39,606 bases of DNA from Bacillota bacterium (GCA_029777885.1 JAKORJ010000084.1:1-39606); one strand, 5' to 3'. Shown: positions 1 through 8,960, numbered from the stretch's first letter. Notes: a model not told the origin generated them from the sequence alone. Made by a program: numbers and translations.

Positions 1-184
1 CTCATCGTCAACAGCTTTCGCGGCATAAACGCTTAGGCTATTGTCTCATTAGCTACCGTTTGATAACCGAGGTAATTTACACACTAATTTGGACTTGACT
101 TATTTTATGATGGAGATATAGAATTGTTATATCAGTGGGTATATAAAACGGTCATCAAAAGGAAATACAAGATCGTAGTTATTC

Positions 185-210
185 AAAAAAAGAGGGCTTT
201 GATTAGCCCT
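185..210 (-). terminator. Rho-independent terminator of the wall-binding protein gene
   Basis: Read on the minus strand, a 6-bp stem (AGGGCT/AGCCCT, plus positions 193-198 and 205-210) is followed by a run of about seven T. The stem overlaps the stop codon of the gene it ends. Confidence 0.75.
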
Positions 211-1451
211 TATTTGATACCGGCAGCGATTTTGACGTTAGTCTGGTGATTGCTGTTTACCTTGCCTGTATTGTGGGTGGTGCTGTTCGCAAAGTGGATA
301 TCAAAATGCCCATCTGCATTGTTTCCCTTGATCGCATCGAAGTTCTGGCCGCTTCCATAATCACCGCTACGGTTGTTCACATAAGCCCCGTTTGGATAAG
401 CATCCAGTCCTGCATGGAACATGGCACTCATCGATGCAGCCAGTCGTCTGCCGTTTATGGTGATTATGACCGGCCTGGATGTCCAATAGCTTGTATGATA
501 TTTGTTCCACAGGCTTCTTATGGTTGCTGTATCAGCAGCGGTGAGCGGCTCGCAATCGGCATGGTTGGCGCCGAATGTCCTTACGGCCTTGAAGCTTGTC
601 CCGGTATAGAAGTCAGTGACCGTAAAGGGCACATTGAACTGAAGCACATACTGGGCTTCTGTCCACCAGTCCAGGTATTCGCCATACTGGGGACCGGGTG
701 TCTCCTTGACCGGCACATTGTGTACAGGGATCTTTATTTTCTGTCCGACATACAACACGGTGCTGGTTGTAAACCCGTTTGCATTCATAAGATCTGACTG
801 GGGGATATTGTGGTTGTTCGCTATTGACCAGATGGTATCTCCCGATTTTACAGTATAAGTAGTATAGGTGATACTGGGTTTGCTGCTGCCTGCGCTGCCT
901 GTAATTTTCAGATTTGCCAGGGCCTTATTCAAGGCACTTGATGTGGCAGGCCCTACTGAACCGTCAACTACCAGACCGGCGCTTTTCTGAAACGCAACAA
1001 CGGCTGAATAGGTCTGATTCCCAAAGTACTGTGTAGTGTTCACGCTTTTGGGGAAATAGCCGAGCCGTTTCAATACTTCCTGAAGGCTGGAAACGTCCCA
1101 GCCGCTCATACCTTTTTTCAGGGTGCGGTAATATGCATAATAGTCTGCGGCAACACCGTTTTCATACTTCAGCTTGTATATCGTTTCCGGACCTGCACTG
1201 CCGTCCTTTGTCAGGCCGTACGCTGCCTGGAAGTTCAATACAGACTGCCTTGTGACGCTGCCATAATATCCTGTTGGGTTGGTATTGAAATAGCCCAGCC
1301 GTTTGAGGAGCACCTGCAGCTCTTTTACATCGTCGCCGCTCATCCCATATTTTAATGCCCGTGATCCGAGAAGGGTGGCTGCCTGGGCAGTCGTAGAAAT
1401 GAAAAGTGAGAAGATCAGTACTGCTGCCCATACTTTGATCGCTTTTTTCAT
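210..1451 (-). CDS. Secreted peptidoglycan-binding/LysM protein with a His/Asp-rich C-terminal domain
   Basis: A protein of 413 residues with an N-terminal signal peptide (KKAIKVWAAVLIF core, cleavage near TAQAA). Two PG_binding_1 repeats follow (about 34-95 and 110-172, each with the L-Q-x-LK-RLGYF and FQ hallmarks), then a LysM (about 198-243, YTVKSGDTIWSIA). The C-terminal 160 residues match no domain I can name. They carry clustered potential metal or catalytic residues: His297 with nearby Asp and Glu, His346, and His382 and His386 in GHFDIHF. The family context is cell-wall or spore-cortex remodelling, and the C-terminal part may be a hydrolase, which is inference. Start: ATG preceded by AAGGAGGATC. 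Monocistronic, with its own terminator. The wall-binding assignment is firm; the enzymatic role is open. Confidence 0.85.
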   Translation of the reverse strand: MKKAIKVWAAVLIFSLFISTTAQAATLLGSRALKYGMSGDDVKELQVLLKRLGYFNTNPTGYYGSVTRQSVLNFQAAYGLTKDGSAGPETIYKLKYENGVAADYYAYYRTLKKGMSGWDVSSLQEVLKRLGYFPKSVNTTQYFGNQTYSAVVAFQKSAGLVVDGSVGPATSSALNKALANLKITGSAGSSKPSITYTTYTVKSGDTIWSIANNHNIPQSDLMNANGFTTSTVLYVGQKIKIPVHNVPVKETPGPQYGEYLDWWTEAQYVLQFNVPFTVTDFYTGTSFKAVRTFGANHADCEPLTAADTATIRSLWNKYHTSYWTSRPVIITINGRRLAASMSAMFHAGLDAYPNGAYVNNRSGDYGSGQNFDAIKGNNADGHFDIHFANSTTHNTGKVNSNHQTNVKIAAGIK

Positions 1452-1533
1452 ATGATCCTCCTTTCTTTAGTTTTATGAGAGATGTGCATAGAATTTATAT
1501 ATATTATATTTTAGGTTTACATAAAATCCTACC

Positions 1534-1562
1534 TGTATATATTGGTAACATTTCTGTAACAA
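1534..1562 (-). promoter_or_regulatory. Candidate sigma-A promoter for the wall-binding protein gene
   Basis: On the minus strand TTGTTA (plus 1557-1562) and TATACA (plus 1534-1539) are separated by 17 nt, about 80 nt upstream of the start codon. Other AT-rich -10-like strings lie nearby, so the choice is tentative. Confidence 0.35.
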
Positions 1563-1639
1563 CTGCTTAACAATTCGTTCTGAGCGTAGTAAGAAGGGCA
1601 TGGTAGTAAGATTATAATGATGAATTTCAGTATTTAGTA

Positions 1640-1645
1640 TATAAT
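1640..1645 (+). promoter_or_regulatory. Consensus -10 box just before the radical SAM gene
   Basis: TATAAT ends 6 nt before the ATG at 1652, so transcription from it would start at or near the A of the start codon. The -35 position (ATGATG, 1617-1622) is poor. A second -10-like string (TTATAATG) lies at 1612-1619. Confidence 0.35.
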
Positions 1646-1651
1646 AGTCTT

Positions 1652-3391
1652 ATGAAGATACTGCTAACGACCCTAAACTCTAAATTCATACACAGCAACC
1701 TGGCCATAAGGCTGTTGAGGGCATACTGCATCAAGGATTTTCCCGGCATCGAGCTGGCAGAGTATACGATAAATGACCGGTATGAAAAGGTCATATTTGA
1801 TATCGTCCAAAGGCGGCCTGAGCTTCTCGGCTTTTCGTGTTACATATGGAATATCAGGGAAACACTTGACATAGCCGAAACTATCAAGAGAATATTACCC
1901 GGGGTAATAATCACCCTCGGCGGTCCGGAAGTGTCCTATGACAGCGTTGGTATCATGGAAAAGCATCCCTGTATAGACTACATAATCGCCGGAGAAGGAG
2001 AGCAAGCCTTTTATGACCTGCTCCGGTGCTTAAGCAGTGACGGCCATCCCGGAGATATCGCAGGGCTTGCCTGGAGGAGCAGGGAGGGTATACACTTTAA
2101 CGCTCATCTCCATGAGTTGCCGCTTGATTCCATACCATTTCCATACTATTCAGGCTTTGATGATTTGAAGGACAAGATCATTTACTATGAGACCAGTCGC
2201 GGCTGCCCTTACAGGTGCCAGTTCTGCTTGTCATCCAATTCGAAAAGGGTAAGGTTCTTATCCCTGGACAGGGTGAAAAGAGAGCTTAAGCTTTTCGTCG
2301 ATGCCGGTGTCCCTCAGGTGAAGCTGATCGACAGGACCTTCAACTGCGATCCGCGCAGGGCGAAGGAAATATTCAGCTACCTTATAAGCCTGGGTGGAAA
2401 TACCAACTTTCATTTTGAGATAGCAGGTGACCTTATTGATGACGAAACCTTATCCATTCTAAGCAATGCTCCTGCAGGTCTTTTTCAGTTTGAAGCGGGG
2501 ATCCAGTCTACGAATCCGCTTACCCTCAAAGAGGTCCAAAGGACGACCGACCTGGGTAAACTGGGCAAGGCTATCAACGAAATAATAAAAAACGATAACA
2601 TCCATGTCCACCTTGATCTTATCGCAGGTCTTCCGGATGAAGACTTAGTTTCAATGGCCGAATCTGTAAATGCCGTGATGAGGCTCAGACCCCACAGGCT
2701 TCAACTGGGTTTTCTAAAGCTCCTGAAGGGTTCGGGGCTAAGGATGAATGCCGGACAGTATGGATACATATATACCAAGTATCCTCCCTATGAGGTGCTC
2801 AGCAGCAGGAGCCTCAGCTATGATGACCTGGCCTGGCTGAAACTGATAGAAGAGATGATAGAGGTATATTACAATTCCCACCGGTTCGACAAGGTGATCA
2901 CTCACCTTATTGAGCTATATGACAATGATGCCTTTGAGCTTTTCAGGGATCTCAGCCGGTTTTGGCAGGACAGGGGTTATTTCAGATGTTCGCATTCAAA
3001 TCATGATTTATATGTTATTTTGAAAGAATTCATAGAGACCCGGCAGACAGAAGCAGCCGACATGCTTCTGGACTGTCTCCTGTTTGACTACTGCCGCCAT
3101 GTGAAACCAGGCCGGTATCCTGAAGGATTAGAGCCCCGGACGGATGAGGAGACCAGAGAAAAGATCAGGCGTTTTTTGAGCGACGATGACAAGTTAAAAA
3201 AGTATATAAGGGGATATGACGGCAAGGATCCAAAGCAGCATATGCGTAAAATCCATATAGAAGTATTCCGTTACCCTGTACACAGGAATGATGTGCTTTC
3301 CTGCAGCAGAAGAGATACGGCTATCATGTTTTGTTATGATCAAAGAACCGGTGTTTTGGGAAAGGCTGCGTTTTACAGGCTGGAGCTATGA
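1652..3391 (+). CDS. B12-binding-domain radical SAM protein (DUF4080 type)
   Basis: A protein of 579 residues. The N-terminal 130 or so residues resemble the cobalamin-binding Rossmann domain of B12-type radical SAM enzymes (GFSCYIWNI, LGGPEVSYD) but lack the DxHxxG cobalt-ligand motif, as is common in that class. The radical SAM core begins with C185-x3-C189-x2-C192 (RGCPYRCQFC), which would hold a [4Fe-4S] cluster and SAM; GEGEQAF precedes it. A C-terminal region of about 190 residues matches the DUF4080 type. The reaction catalysed is unknown; the family includes methylases and ring-rearranging enzymes. The N-terminus MKILLTTLNSK is the usual start of this family, so the ATG is right, yet no Shine-Dalgarno sequence precedes it. 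It is followed by a PocR-AraC regulator and a corrinoid protein, so a B12-related role is a reasonable guess only. Confidence 0.85.
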   Translation: MKILLTTLNSKFIHSNLAIRLLRAYCIKDFPGIELAEYTINDRYEKVIFDIVQRRPELLGFSCYIWNIRETLDIAETIKRILPGVIITLGGPEVSYDSVGIMEKHPCIDYIIAGEGEQAFYDLLRCLSSDGHPGDIAGLAWRSREGIHFNAHLHELPLDSIPFPYYSGFDDLKDKIIYYETSRGCPYRCQFCLSSNSKRVRFLSLDRVKRELKLFVDAGVPQVKLIDRTFNCDPRRAKEIFSYLISLGGNTNFHFEIAGDLIDDETLSILSNAPAGLFQFEAGIQSTNPLTLKEVQRTTDLGKLGKAINEIIKNDNIHVHLDLIAGLPDEDLVSMAESVNAVMRLRPHRLQLGFLKLLKGSGLRMNAGQYGYIYTKYPPYEVLSSRSLSYDDLAWLKLIEEMIEVYYNSHRFDKVITHLIELYDNDAFELFRDLSRFWQDRGYFRCSHSNHDLYVILKEFIETRQTEAADMLLDCLLFDYCRHVKPGRYPEGLEPRTDEETREKIRRFLSDDDKLKKYIRGYDGKDPKQHMRKIHIEVFRYPVHRNDVLSCSRRDTAIMFCYDQRTGVLGKAAFYRLEL

Positions 3392-3489
3392 AACGCTACG
3401 GAAAATAGCATTTTCATTTGCGCCATATTATTCCTTGCAGCATACCAGGAATTAGGCTAAGATTGTATGAACGGGGGGGAGGCGAACTC

Positions 3490-4794
3490 ATGCGCATATC
3501 AGATGAATACAAACTGGAAGACATAGTCGATATAAAGGAATTTTTGCAGATATTGAACACATTTATAACCGCCACCGGTTATGGAGCCGTGTATGTAGAT
3601 GCAAGGGGCGAGTCTGCCTTGATACCAAGTACATACGGGTGCGAATACTGCAAAATAGTACAGTCTGACCCTGAAGGCAAAAGACGCTGCATGGAGTCGA
3701 TGAACAAGGCGGGCAGGCTGGCGGCTCAGATAGGAGAACCCTATATCAGCAGGTGCCATGCCGGCTTGATAGAATTCGCCGCCCCAATAGTATTTAAAGA
3801 CATCTACCTGGGAAGCATATCCTGCGGCCCGGTACTTTTATGGGATTGTGATGATACGGCGACCGACGAGTTTTTAAAGCTGACCCAGGATCTTAATATA
3901 GACCACAAGGCCTTGCTGGAAGCCGGAAAGCAGTTGAGCGTTTTGTCAGGAAGGGCGGTGCAGGCTGCCGCAGAGCTACTCTTCATCACGGCCAATCATA
4001 TATGCCATACGGGGATCATAACCCTGCAGCAGCGTAAAGAGCTTAATGAGCAGCAATCAAAGCTTGCAGAGATAATTTTTGAGAAAAAGAAGGCTGATGA
4101 GCGAATAAAATATCTTGAAGAAAGAGCTAAGGAATCTGAATATCCAATCGACAGGGAAAACGAGCTCTTGAGCAGGGTAAGGATGGGCGACAGGACCGGC
4201 GCCAAGGAGATACTAAATGAATTGCTCGGAATCGTCTTTTTAAGGTCCGGAGGTAACATGGAGCTTATAAAAGCCCGGGTCCTGGAGTTAATAATAGTCA
4301 TTTCCCGGGCTGCAGTCGAAGGCGGGGCTCAACTGGATAAGCTACTGGGGCTTAACTATAGCTTTGTCAGCAGCCTGTCGGCCATACACCAGTTCGAGGA
4401 GGTCTGCTCCTGGACTGTCAAGGTGCTGAACACCTTCTTGGATACGGTGTATGAGTCAAGGAACATCAAAAATGCAAGGCTGCTCAGCGACGCCCTGCGC
4501 TATATAAATGAGAACTACAACAAAAACCTGACCCTGGAGAGCGTCGCCCAGCATGTGTATATCAGCCCTTTTTACCTTAGCCATATGTTCAAGGAGGAGT
4601 TGGGCTTCACCTTCCTTGAGTATCTAACGAAGCTTCGGATCGAAGAAGCCAAGAAACTGCTTATGGAGAAGGATATGACCATCATAGAGGTGGCATCCGA
4701 AGTGGGTTATGAGGATGCAGGCTATTTCAGCAAGGTATTCAAAAAATGCACTGGGATCTCCCCGGCTCAGTATAGAAAGAATAATTGCAGATAA
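3490..4794 (+). CDS. PocR-domain AraC-family transcriptional regulator
   Basis: A protein of 434 residues from the ATG at 3490, which has GGGGGGAGG 8 nt upstream; a longer reading from 3418 has no ribosome binding site. Residues about 10-180 form a PocR sensory domain with its conserved cysteines C51, C54, C67 and C89 (the last in RCHAGL) and the phrase FAAPIVFKDIYLG. The middle is helical. Residues about 330-434 are a double helix-turn-helix AraC domain (SPFYLSHMFKEE; VGYEDAGYFSKVFKK). PocR domains sense small ligands (propanediol in the founding member), and some occur beside corrinoid methyltransferase genes. The gene sits directly upstream of a corrinoid protein gene, so it is the likely activator of that gene. 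The ligand is unknown. Confidence 0.9.
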   Translation: MRISDEYKLEDIVDIKEFLQILNTFITATGYGAVYVDARGESALIPSTYGCEYCKIVQSDPEGKRRCMESMNKAGRLAAQIGEPYISRCHAGLIEFAAPIVFKDIYLGSISCGPVLLWDCDDTATDEFLKLTQDLNIDHKALLEAGKQLSVLSGRAVQAAAELLFITANHICHTGIITLQQRKELNEQQSKLAEIIFEKKKADERIKYLEERAKESEYPIDRENELLSRVRMGDRTGAKEILNELLGIVFLRSGGNMELIKARVLELIIVISRAAVEGGAQLDKLLGLNYSFVSSLSAIHQFEEVCSWTVKVLNTFLDTVYESRNIKNARLLSDALRYINENYNKNLTLESVAQHVYISPFYLSHMFKEELGFTFLEYLTKLRIEEAKKLLMEKDMTIIEVASEVGYEDAGYFSKVFKKCTGISPAQYRKNNCR

Positions 4795-4895
4795 GAAATC
4801 GCAAGATTTTACCTATATTCACAAGTATGATAAGGACACGTGGGAAAAATTTTGATAAAATATAAGCAACATGTAGACAGGGGGATAAGATAAAA

Positions 4896-5528
4896 ATGGT
4901 TGATTTAAGAGAAATAGCTGATTCATTGAAAGCCGGTAACGCAAAAAGGGTCAAAGAGCTTGTCCAAGCAGCGTTGGACGAAGGTGTCGAACCAGTTGAC
5001 ATCGTCAACAACGCGTTGATCGTCGGCATGGGTGAGATCGGCGTACTTTTTAAAAACAACGAGGTCTACGTACCGGAAGTGCTGATAGCTGCCAGGGCCA
5101 TGCAGGCAGGTCTGAGCATATTGAAGCCTCTGCTTGCCGAAAAGGATGTCAAGCCAATTGGCAAGGTCGTCATCGGTACAGTAAGAGGAGATCTGCATGA
5201 TATAGGCAAGAACCTGGTGTCCATGATGCTTGAAGGCGCTGGATTCGAAGTGATAGACCTGGGTATTGATGTTGCGCCTGAGAAGTTCCTCGAGGCCGTT
5301 AAGAATACTAATGCTGATGTAGTCGCTATGTCTGCCTTGCTCACGACAACCATGCCAGGCATGAAGGACACTATTGAAGCCTTCAAGGCAGCAGGCTTGA
5401 GGGACTCAGTAAAGATAATGGTCGGGGGAGCGCCTGTGACCCAGAGCTTTGCTGATGAGATAGGTGCAGACGGTTATGCTCCTGATGCCGCTTCCGCTGC
5501 TGATCTTGCCAAGGAGCTCATAGCATAA
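4896..5528 (+). CDS. Corrinoid (methyl-carrier) protein of a methyltransferase system
   Basis: A protein of 210 residues. Residues 1-85 are the four-helix cap (Met-synthase B12-binding cap type) and 86-210 the B12-binding Rossmann domain. The base-off/His-on signature is complete: DLHDIG at 99-104 with His101 as the cobalt ligand, then SALLTTT and VGGAP. Length and layout match MtaC, MttC and MtbC-type proteins, which carry a methyl group between a substrate-specific methyltransferase and a tetrahydrofolate or CoM methyltransferase. Which substrate (methanol, methylamine, betaine, aryl ether) cannot be told from this protein alone. AGGGGGATAAG lies upstream, and a terminator follows immediately, so the gene is probably expressed alone under the upstream regulator. 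No partner methyltransferase gene is in the window. A RACo-type activator lies 3.5 kb downstream. Confidence 0.92.
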   Translation: MVDLREIADSLKAGNAKRVKELVQAALDEGVEPVDIVNNALIVGMGEIGVLFKNNEVYVPEVLIAARAMQAGLSILKPLLAEKDVKPIGKVVIGTVRGDLHDIGKNLVSMMLEGAGFEVIDLGIDVAPEKFLEAVKNTNADVVAMSALLTTTMPGMKDTIEAFKAAGLRDSVKIMVGGAPVTQSFADEIGADGYAPDAASAADLAKELIA

Positions 5529-5542
5529 GGTTGGATTTCAAT

Positions 5543-5577
5543 AAAGGCATCTGTTATTATGCAGGGTGCCTTTTTTA
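5543..5577 (+). terminator. Terminator after the corrinoid protein gene
   Basis: AAAGGCA-t-CTG pairs with CAG-gg-TGCCTTT around a loop of about 7-8 nt and is followed by TTTTTTAG. It separates the corrinoid gene from the genes that follow. Confidence 0.85.
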
Positions 5578-5642
5578 GTTGTATGCCGCGGCCACTTATG
5601 GGAATAATGTTATATTAGCAGATTTTGTTAGGAGTACACATT

Positions 5643-7832
5643 GTGAGCAAGGGTACATATATAGCTGTTTGCATTTTCCTTTCTGCATTATTCCTGTTAG
5701 TCGTCCCAGGGCCGGTCTCAGCAGAGGGGCGGGGCAAAGTGGTCATAGTTTTTATCGATAGAGTCAGCCTAAGTGATCTTATAGAGGCTGATATGCCCAA
5801 CCTTGATCGTTTGATGTCCAGCGGCGGCATGGGACTTATGACTACGAATACGGGAGGCAGCCGTTCACAGCGGGATGCATACCTGACGATGGGTGCCAGC
5901 GCCAGGGCGATCGGCTCAGATAAATCCATAATATCGCTGAACGCTAATGAAAAGTATCAGGATGCCCTTGCTTCCGACCTGTTCAGGCGCATTTCAGGTG
6001 AGACATGTCCTGATACGGCAGTTGTAAACCTCGGCATCTCACAGATAATTAGAAACAATGAGTCAAAACCATACACTGTCAAAATAGGTTCCCTGGGAAC
6101 AGCCTTAAGGGATGCTGGCCTGATCCCTGCGGTGATCGGTAACTGCGATACGCCCAATGAGCTGAAGCGCTATCTTCCGGGCTTTCTTATGGATGACAGG
6201 GGCATCGTTCCATTGGGCTATGTTGACAGCGGATACCTTGAGCAGGATCCATACAGGCCTTTCGGCATCAGGACAAATTACGAGATCCTGTTTGAGCGGG
6301 TTGAGGACCTGTGGGACAAATGCGATGTCCTGGCGATACAGCTTGGCGATACATCCAGGTCCGAGGATTTCAGGTACGAGGCATCGGATGAGCTGAACAG
6401 GGTATACAAGATGCTTGCCCTGGAGGAAAGCGATACATTTTTAGGAAGGCTGCTGGATAAGCTGGATCTTGAAACTGACCTGATCATGGTCATGTCAGCC
6501 TTGAATCCTGCCAGCGATCTTTCTGTGAACAATCGGCTGAGTCCTGTCATAATCGCCGGAAAGGGGTTCAGCAAAGGATTACTGACGTCCGCATCCACCA
6601 AGCGTAAGGGCATAATAACAAATATGGATATAGGCCCTACTGTGCTAGGCTTTTTCGGCATTGATAAGCTTGCAGTACAGAACGGGTCGCCGATCACTGC
6701 ATTGCCGGACAGCGGGACTATTGAAGACCTGGCCTTGTTCAACATGCGCCTAGTCGAGATATATAATCAACGCGGCTTTCTTTTGAGGAGCTATGTGTTC
6801 GCCCAGATCCTTGTCATGGTAGGCGCAATGCTTATCATCCTGTTTTCTAGGAAATATATCGACCTGGTATACGCGGGCGTATTCTTTTTATTGTGTACGC
6901 CTGTTTCCTATCTCCTGCTGACCTTGTTCCACAGGCCAAACCTGGCTGGCAGCTTCATATTATCCTGGCTATTGTCCGCTGTGCTGACTGTCGCATTGTA
7001 TTTTTACAGGACAGATACGGTCAACAAGCTCATGATCATAAGCATAGTTACCGCCGGGTCGATAATCCTGGACCAGCTTATAGGCGGCCCTTTGATAAAG
7101 GGTTCGCCCCTTGGATATGATGTGATAAGCGGTGCCAGGTTTTACGGTATCGGGAATGAGTATATGGGCATATTGCTCGGCGCAGTATGCGCCGGCTGCG
7201 GAGCAATGCTGGAAACTGGAGGCAGATCTTTGCACAAGGTAGTATTCCTCCTGCCTTTGCTGACTGTCATAGTTATGGGTTACCCGGGCTTAGGGGCCAA
7301 TGTAGGTGGCACTATCTCGGCCGGACTGGCCTTTGCCAGCTTTTATGTGCTGGTCAGGAAAGGTAGGATCTCATTCAGGTATGTCCTGCCTATAGGCCTG
7401 TTTGCCGGTGCGGCAGTCGTCCTCATCTTCTTCATAGACAGTGTCAGGGCAGTCGGCAGCCAATCCCACCTGGGCCAGACCATCAGCCTGATACGGGAGA
7501 ACGGCATTTATGAGCTGATCAATATAGTCAGTCGAAAAGTCTCGATGAACATAAAGCTATTCAAATATACTATCTGGACCCGGGTGTTCCTGCTTTCGCT
7601 GATATCGATGGTGATCCTGTTTTTCAGACCTATCGGCATAGTAAAGAATGCAGCAAAACGATATCCCATGGCTGTCAAAGGCCTGGCGGCTGGTATCATA
7701 GGCAGCATAGCAGCCTTACTGACCAATGACTCAGGCATAGTAGCAGCCGCGACCGCCATGGTATTTGCAGCGCCACCGTTCATCCTGCTGGTATGCGACT
7801 GCTTGCAGGCAGAACAGCAAGGCCGGAGATAA
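5643..7832 (+). CDS. Membrane protein with an extracytoplasmic alkaline-phosphatase-like domain lacking metal ligands
   Basis: A protein of 729 residues from the GTG at 5643, which has TTAGGAG about 9 nt upstream; a TTG 18 nt earlier lies too close to that site. A signal peptide (about 1-28, ending VSA) is followed by an extracytoplasmic domain of about 350 residues with the outline of the alkaline phosphatase/phosphoglyceromutase superfamily (VVIVFIDRVS, MPNLDRLM, GSRSQRDAYLTMGA, NMDIGPTVLGFFG). The usual metal-binding SDHG stretch reads SALNPAS, so catalytic metals are probably absent. About ten or eleven transmembrane segments follow (from about residue 375), with conserved-looking polar stretches YGIGNEYMG and GYPGLGANVGG. 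It looks like a family of uncharacterised clostridial membrane proteins. The GT4 gene follows after 15 nt, suggesting a shared cell-envelope role (inference). Function unknown. Confidence 0.8.
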   Translation: MSKGTYIAVCIFLSALFLLVVPGPVSAEGRGKVVIVFIDRVSLSDLIEADMPNLDRLMSSGGMGLMTTNTGGSRSQRDAYLTMGASARAIGSDKSIISLNANEKYQDALASDLFRRISGETCPDTAVVNLGISQIIRNNESKPYTVKIGSLGTALRDAGLIPAVIGNCDTPNELKRYLPGFLMDDRGIVPLGYVDSGYLEQDPYRPFGIRTNYEILFERVEDLWDKCDVLAIQLGDTSRSEDFRYEASDELNRVYKMLALEESDTFLGRLLDKLDLETDLIMVMSALNPASDLSVNNRLSPVIIAGKGFSKGLLTSASTKRKGIITNMDIGPTVLGFFGIDKLAVQNGSPITALPDSGTIEDLALFNMRLVEIYNQRGFLLRSYVFAQILVMVGAMLIILFSRKYIDLVYAGVFFLLCTPVSYLLLTLFHRPNLAGSFILSWLLSAVLTVALYFYRTDTVNKLMIISIVTAGSIILDQLIGGPLIKGSPLGYDVISGARFYGIGNEYMGILLGAVCAGCGAMLETGGRSLHKVVFLLPLLTVIVMGYPGLGANVGGTISAGLAFASFYVLVRKGRISFRYVLPIGLFAGAAVVLIFFIDSVRAVGSQSHLGQTISLIRENGIYELINIVSRKVSMNIKLFKYTIWTRVFLLSLISMVILFFRPIGIVKNAAKRYPMAVKGLAAGIIGSIAALLTNDSGIVAAATAMVFAAPPFILLVCDCLQAEQQGRR

Positions 7833-7847
7833 GGCGGATTGATCCAT

Positions 7848-8960
7848 ATGCATATCGTTGAGCTGATCGGCAAGTCTGAAGGCGGTATGAAGCGGCACTA
7901 CAAGGCTCTGATCAACGGGCTCATAGAGTCAGGGCATGAGGTTGCCGCTTTGTGCAACTTTAGGGAACCCGATATTAAAGAGTTAGTTCAGATAGGGGCA
8001 GCCGTATATCACGTGGATATCAGCCTGGATCCTCCGACAGCCATTATCCCAAGTATTATATACCTGTATCGTCTTATAAAGCGGCTTGATCCTGATATAG
8101 TGCACCTGCATGGGTTTAAAGCAGGTGTTTTGGGCAGGATAGCAGCTCGCTTGGCAGGTCGCCCTGTCGTGTATACCGTCCATAACTTTGTACTGGACAA
8201 TAAGAAGGGCGTAAGCCGTTTTCTGATCCGTCCCCTTGAAAAAGTAATGAAAGCCGGGACCAACGCCTATATAGCTGTATCAAAAGCCTTGAGAGACAGC
8301 ATGATAGATGATTTCAGCATCGAGAGCGAAAAAATATCGGTAATATACAACTGCATATGGGATGTCAGCAGGGATGCATTCCTTGATGCAAGAAAAAAAC
8401 ATAACGTAGGCCAGGATGAGGTCCTGCTTGGCACGGTTGCCCGTCTCATACCCTCCAAGGGGATAGATATCCTGATAAATGCCCTGCCCCTTATTAGACA
8501 AGAAAATGTAAGGCTCATGATAGTAGGGACAGGCCCGGACGAGGGCAGGCTCCGGGAGATCACAAACGCCTTGGGTCTATCCGGCAGGGTCATATTCACC
8601 GGCCAGGTCAGCTCCATGAATGAATATTACAAAGCCTTCGACATATTTATCCTGCCTTCCCTGTCGGAAGGCATGGGTATATCCGTACTCGAGGCTATGT
8701 ATTTCGGCCTGCCTGTTATAGCGACCAAAACCGGAGGCATACCTGAGCTTGTCAGGCACGGTTCTAACGGTCTGCTGATAAAGCCGGGCGACAGCGAGGG
8801 AGCAGCCAAAGCGATCGAATATCTCATCAAAAACCCGGACAAAGCTTTGGAGCTCGGAAGGCAGGCTGAATTAGACGCAGTGAAGGATTTCACTTATGAC
8901 GTGATGATCAAAAAAACCCTGGAAGTATTTGATAAGGTACTGGTAAAATACAAGGCATAG
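7848..8960 (+). CDS. Glycosyltransferase family 4 protein
   Basis: A protein of 370 residues from the ATG at 7848 (AAGGCGG lies 10 nt upstream; a TTG at 7839 is too close to it). It has a GT-B fold. The N-terminal acceptor domain has GKSEGGMKRHY and the HLHGFKAG phrase; the C-terminal donor domain has GTVARLIPSKGID, VGTGPDEGRL and the EX7E motif in SEGMGISVLEAM, followed by ATKTGGIPELV. GT4 enzymes are retaining transferases using nucleotide-sugar donors, typically for capsule, lipid or wall glycans. The sugar and acceptor cannot be read from sequence. The gene is closely coupled to the preceding membrane protein, and the RACo gene starts 43 nt downstream, so all three may be one transcript. 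Confidence 0.93.
   Translation: MHIVELIGKSEGGMKRHYKALINGLIESGHEVAALCNFREPDIKELVQIGAAVYHVDISLDPPTAIIPSIIYLYRLIKRLDPDIVHLHGFKAGVLGRIAARLAGRPVVYTVHNFVLDNKKGVSRFLIRPLEKVMKAGTNAYIAVSKALRDSMIDDFSIESEKISVIYNCIWDVSRDAFLDARKKHNVGQDEVLLGTVARLIPSKGIDILINALPLIRQENVRLMIVGTGPDEGRLREITNALGLSGRVIFTGQVSSMNEYYKAFDIFILPSLSEGMGISVLEAMYFGLPVIATKTGGIPELVRHGSNGLLIKPGDSEGAAKAIEYLIKNPDKALELGRQAELDAVKDFTYDVMIKKTLEVFDKVLVKYKA

Noticed and set aside
246-797. Long plus-strand ORF inside the wall-binding protein gene
   Set aside because: It lies antisense to a well-supported gene with domain matches; the translation is rich in Cys and shows no family features or ribosome binding site.
4795-4895. Cobalamin riboswitch upstream of the corrinoid protein gene
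   Set aside because: The gap is about 100 nt, too short for the full element, and no B12-box-like sequence was seen.
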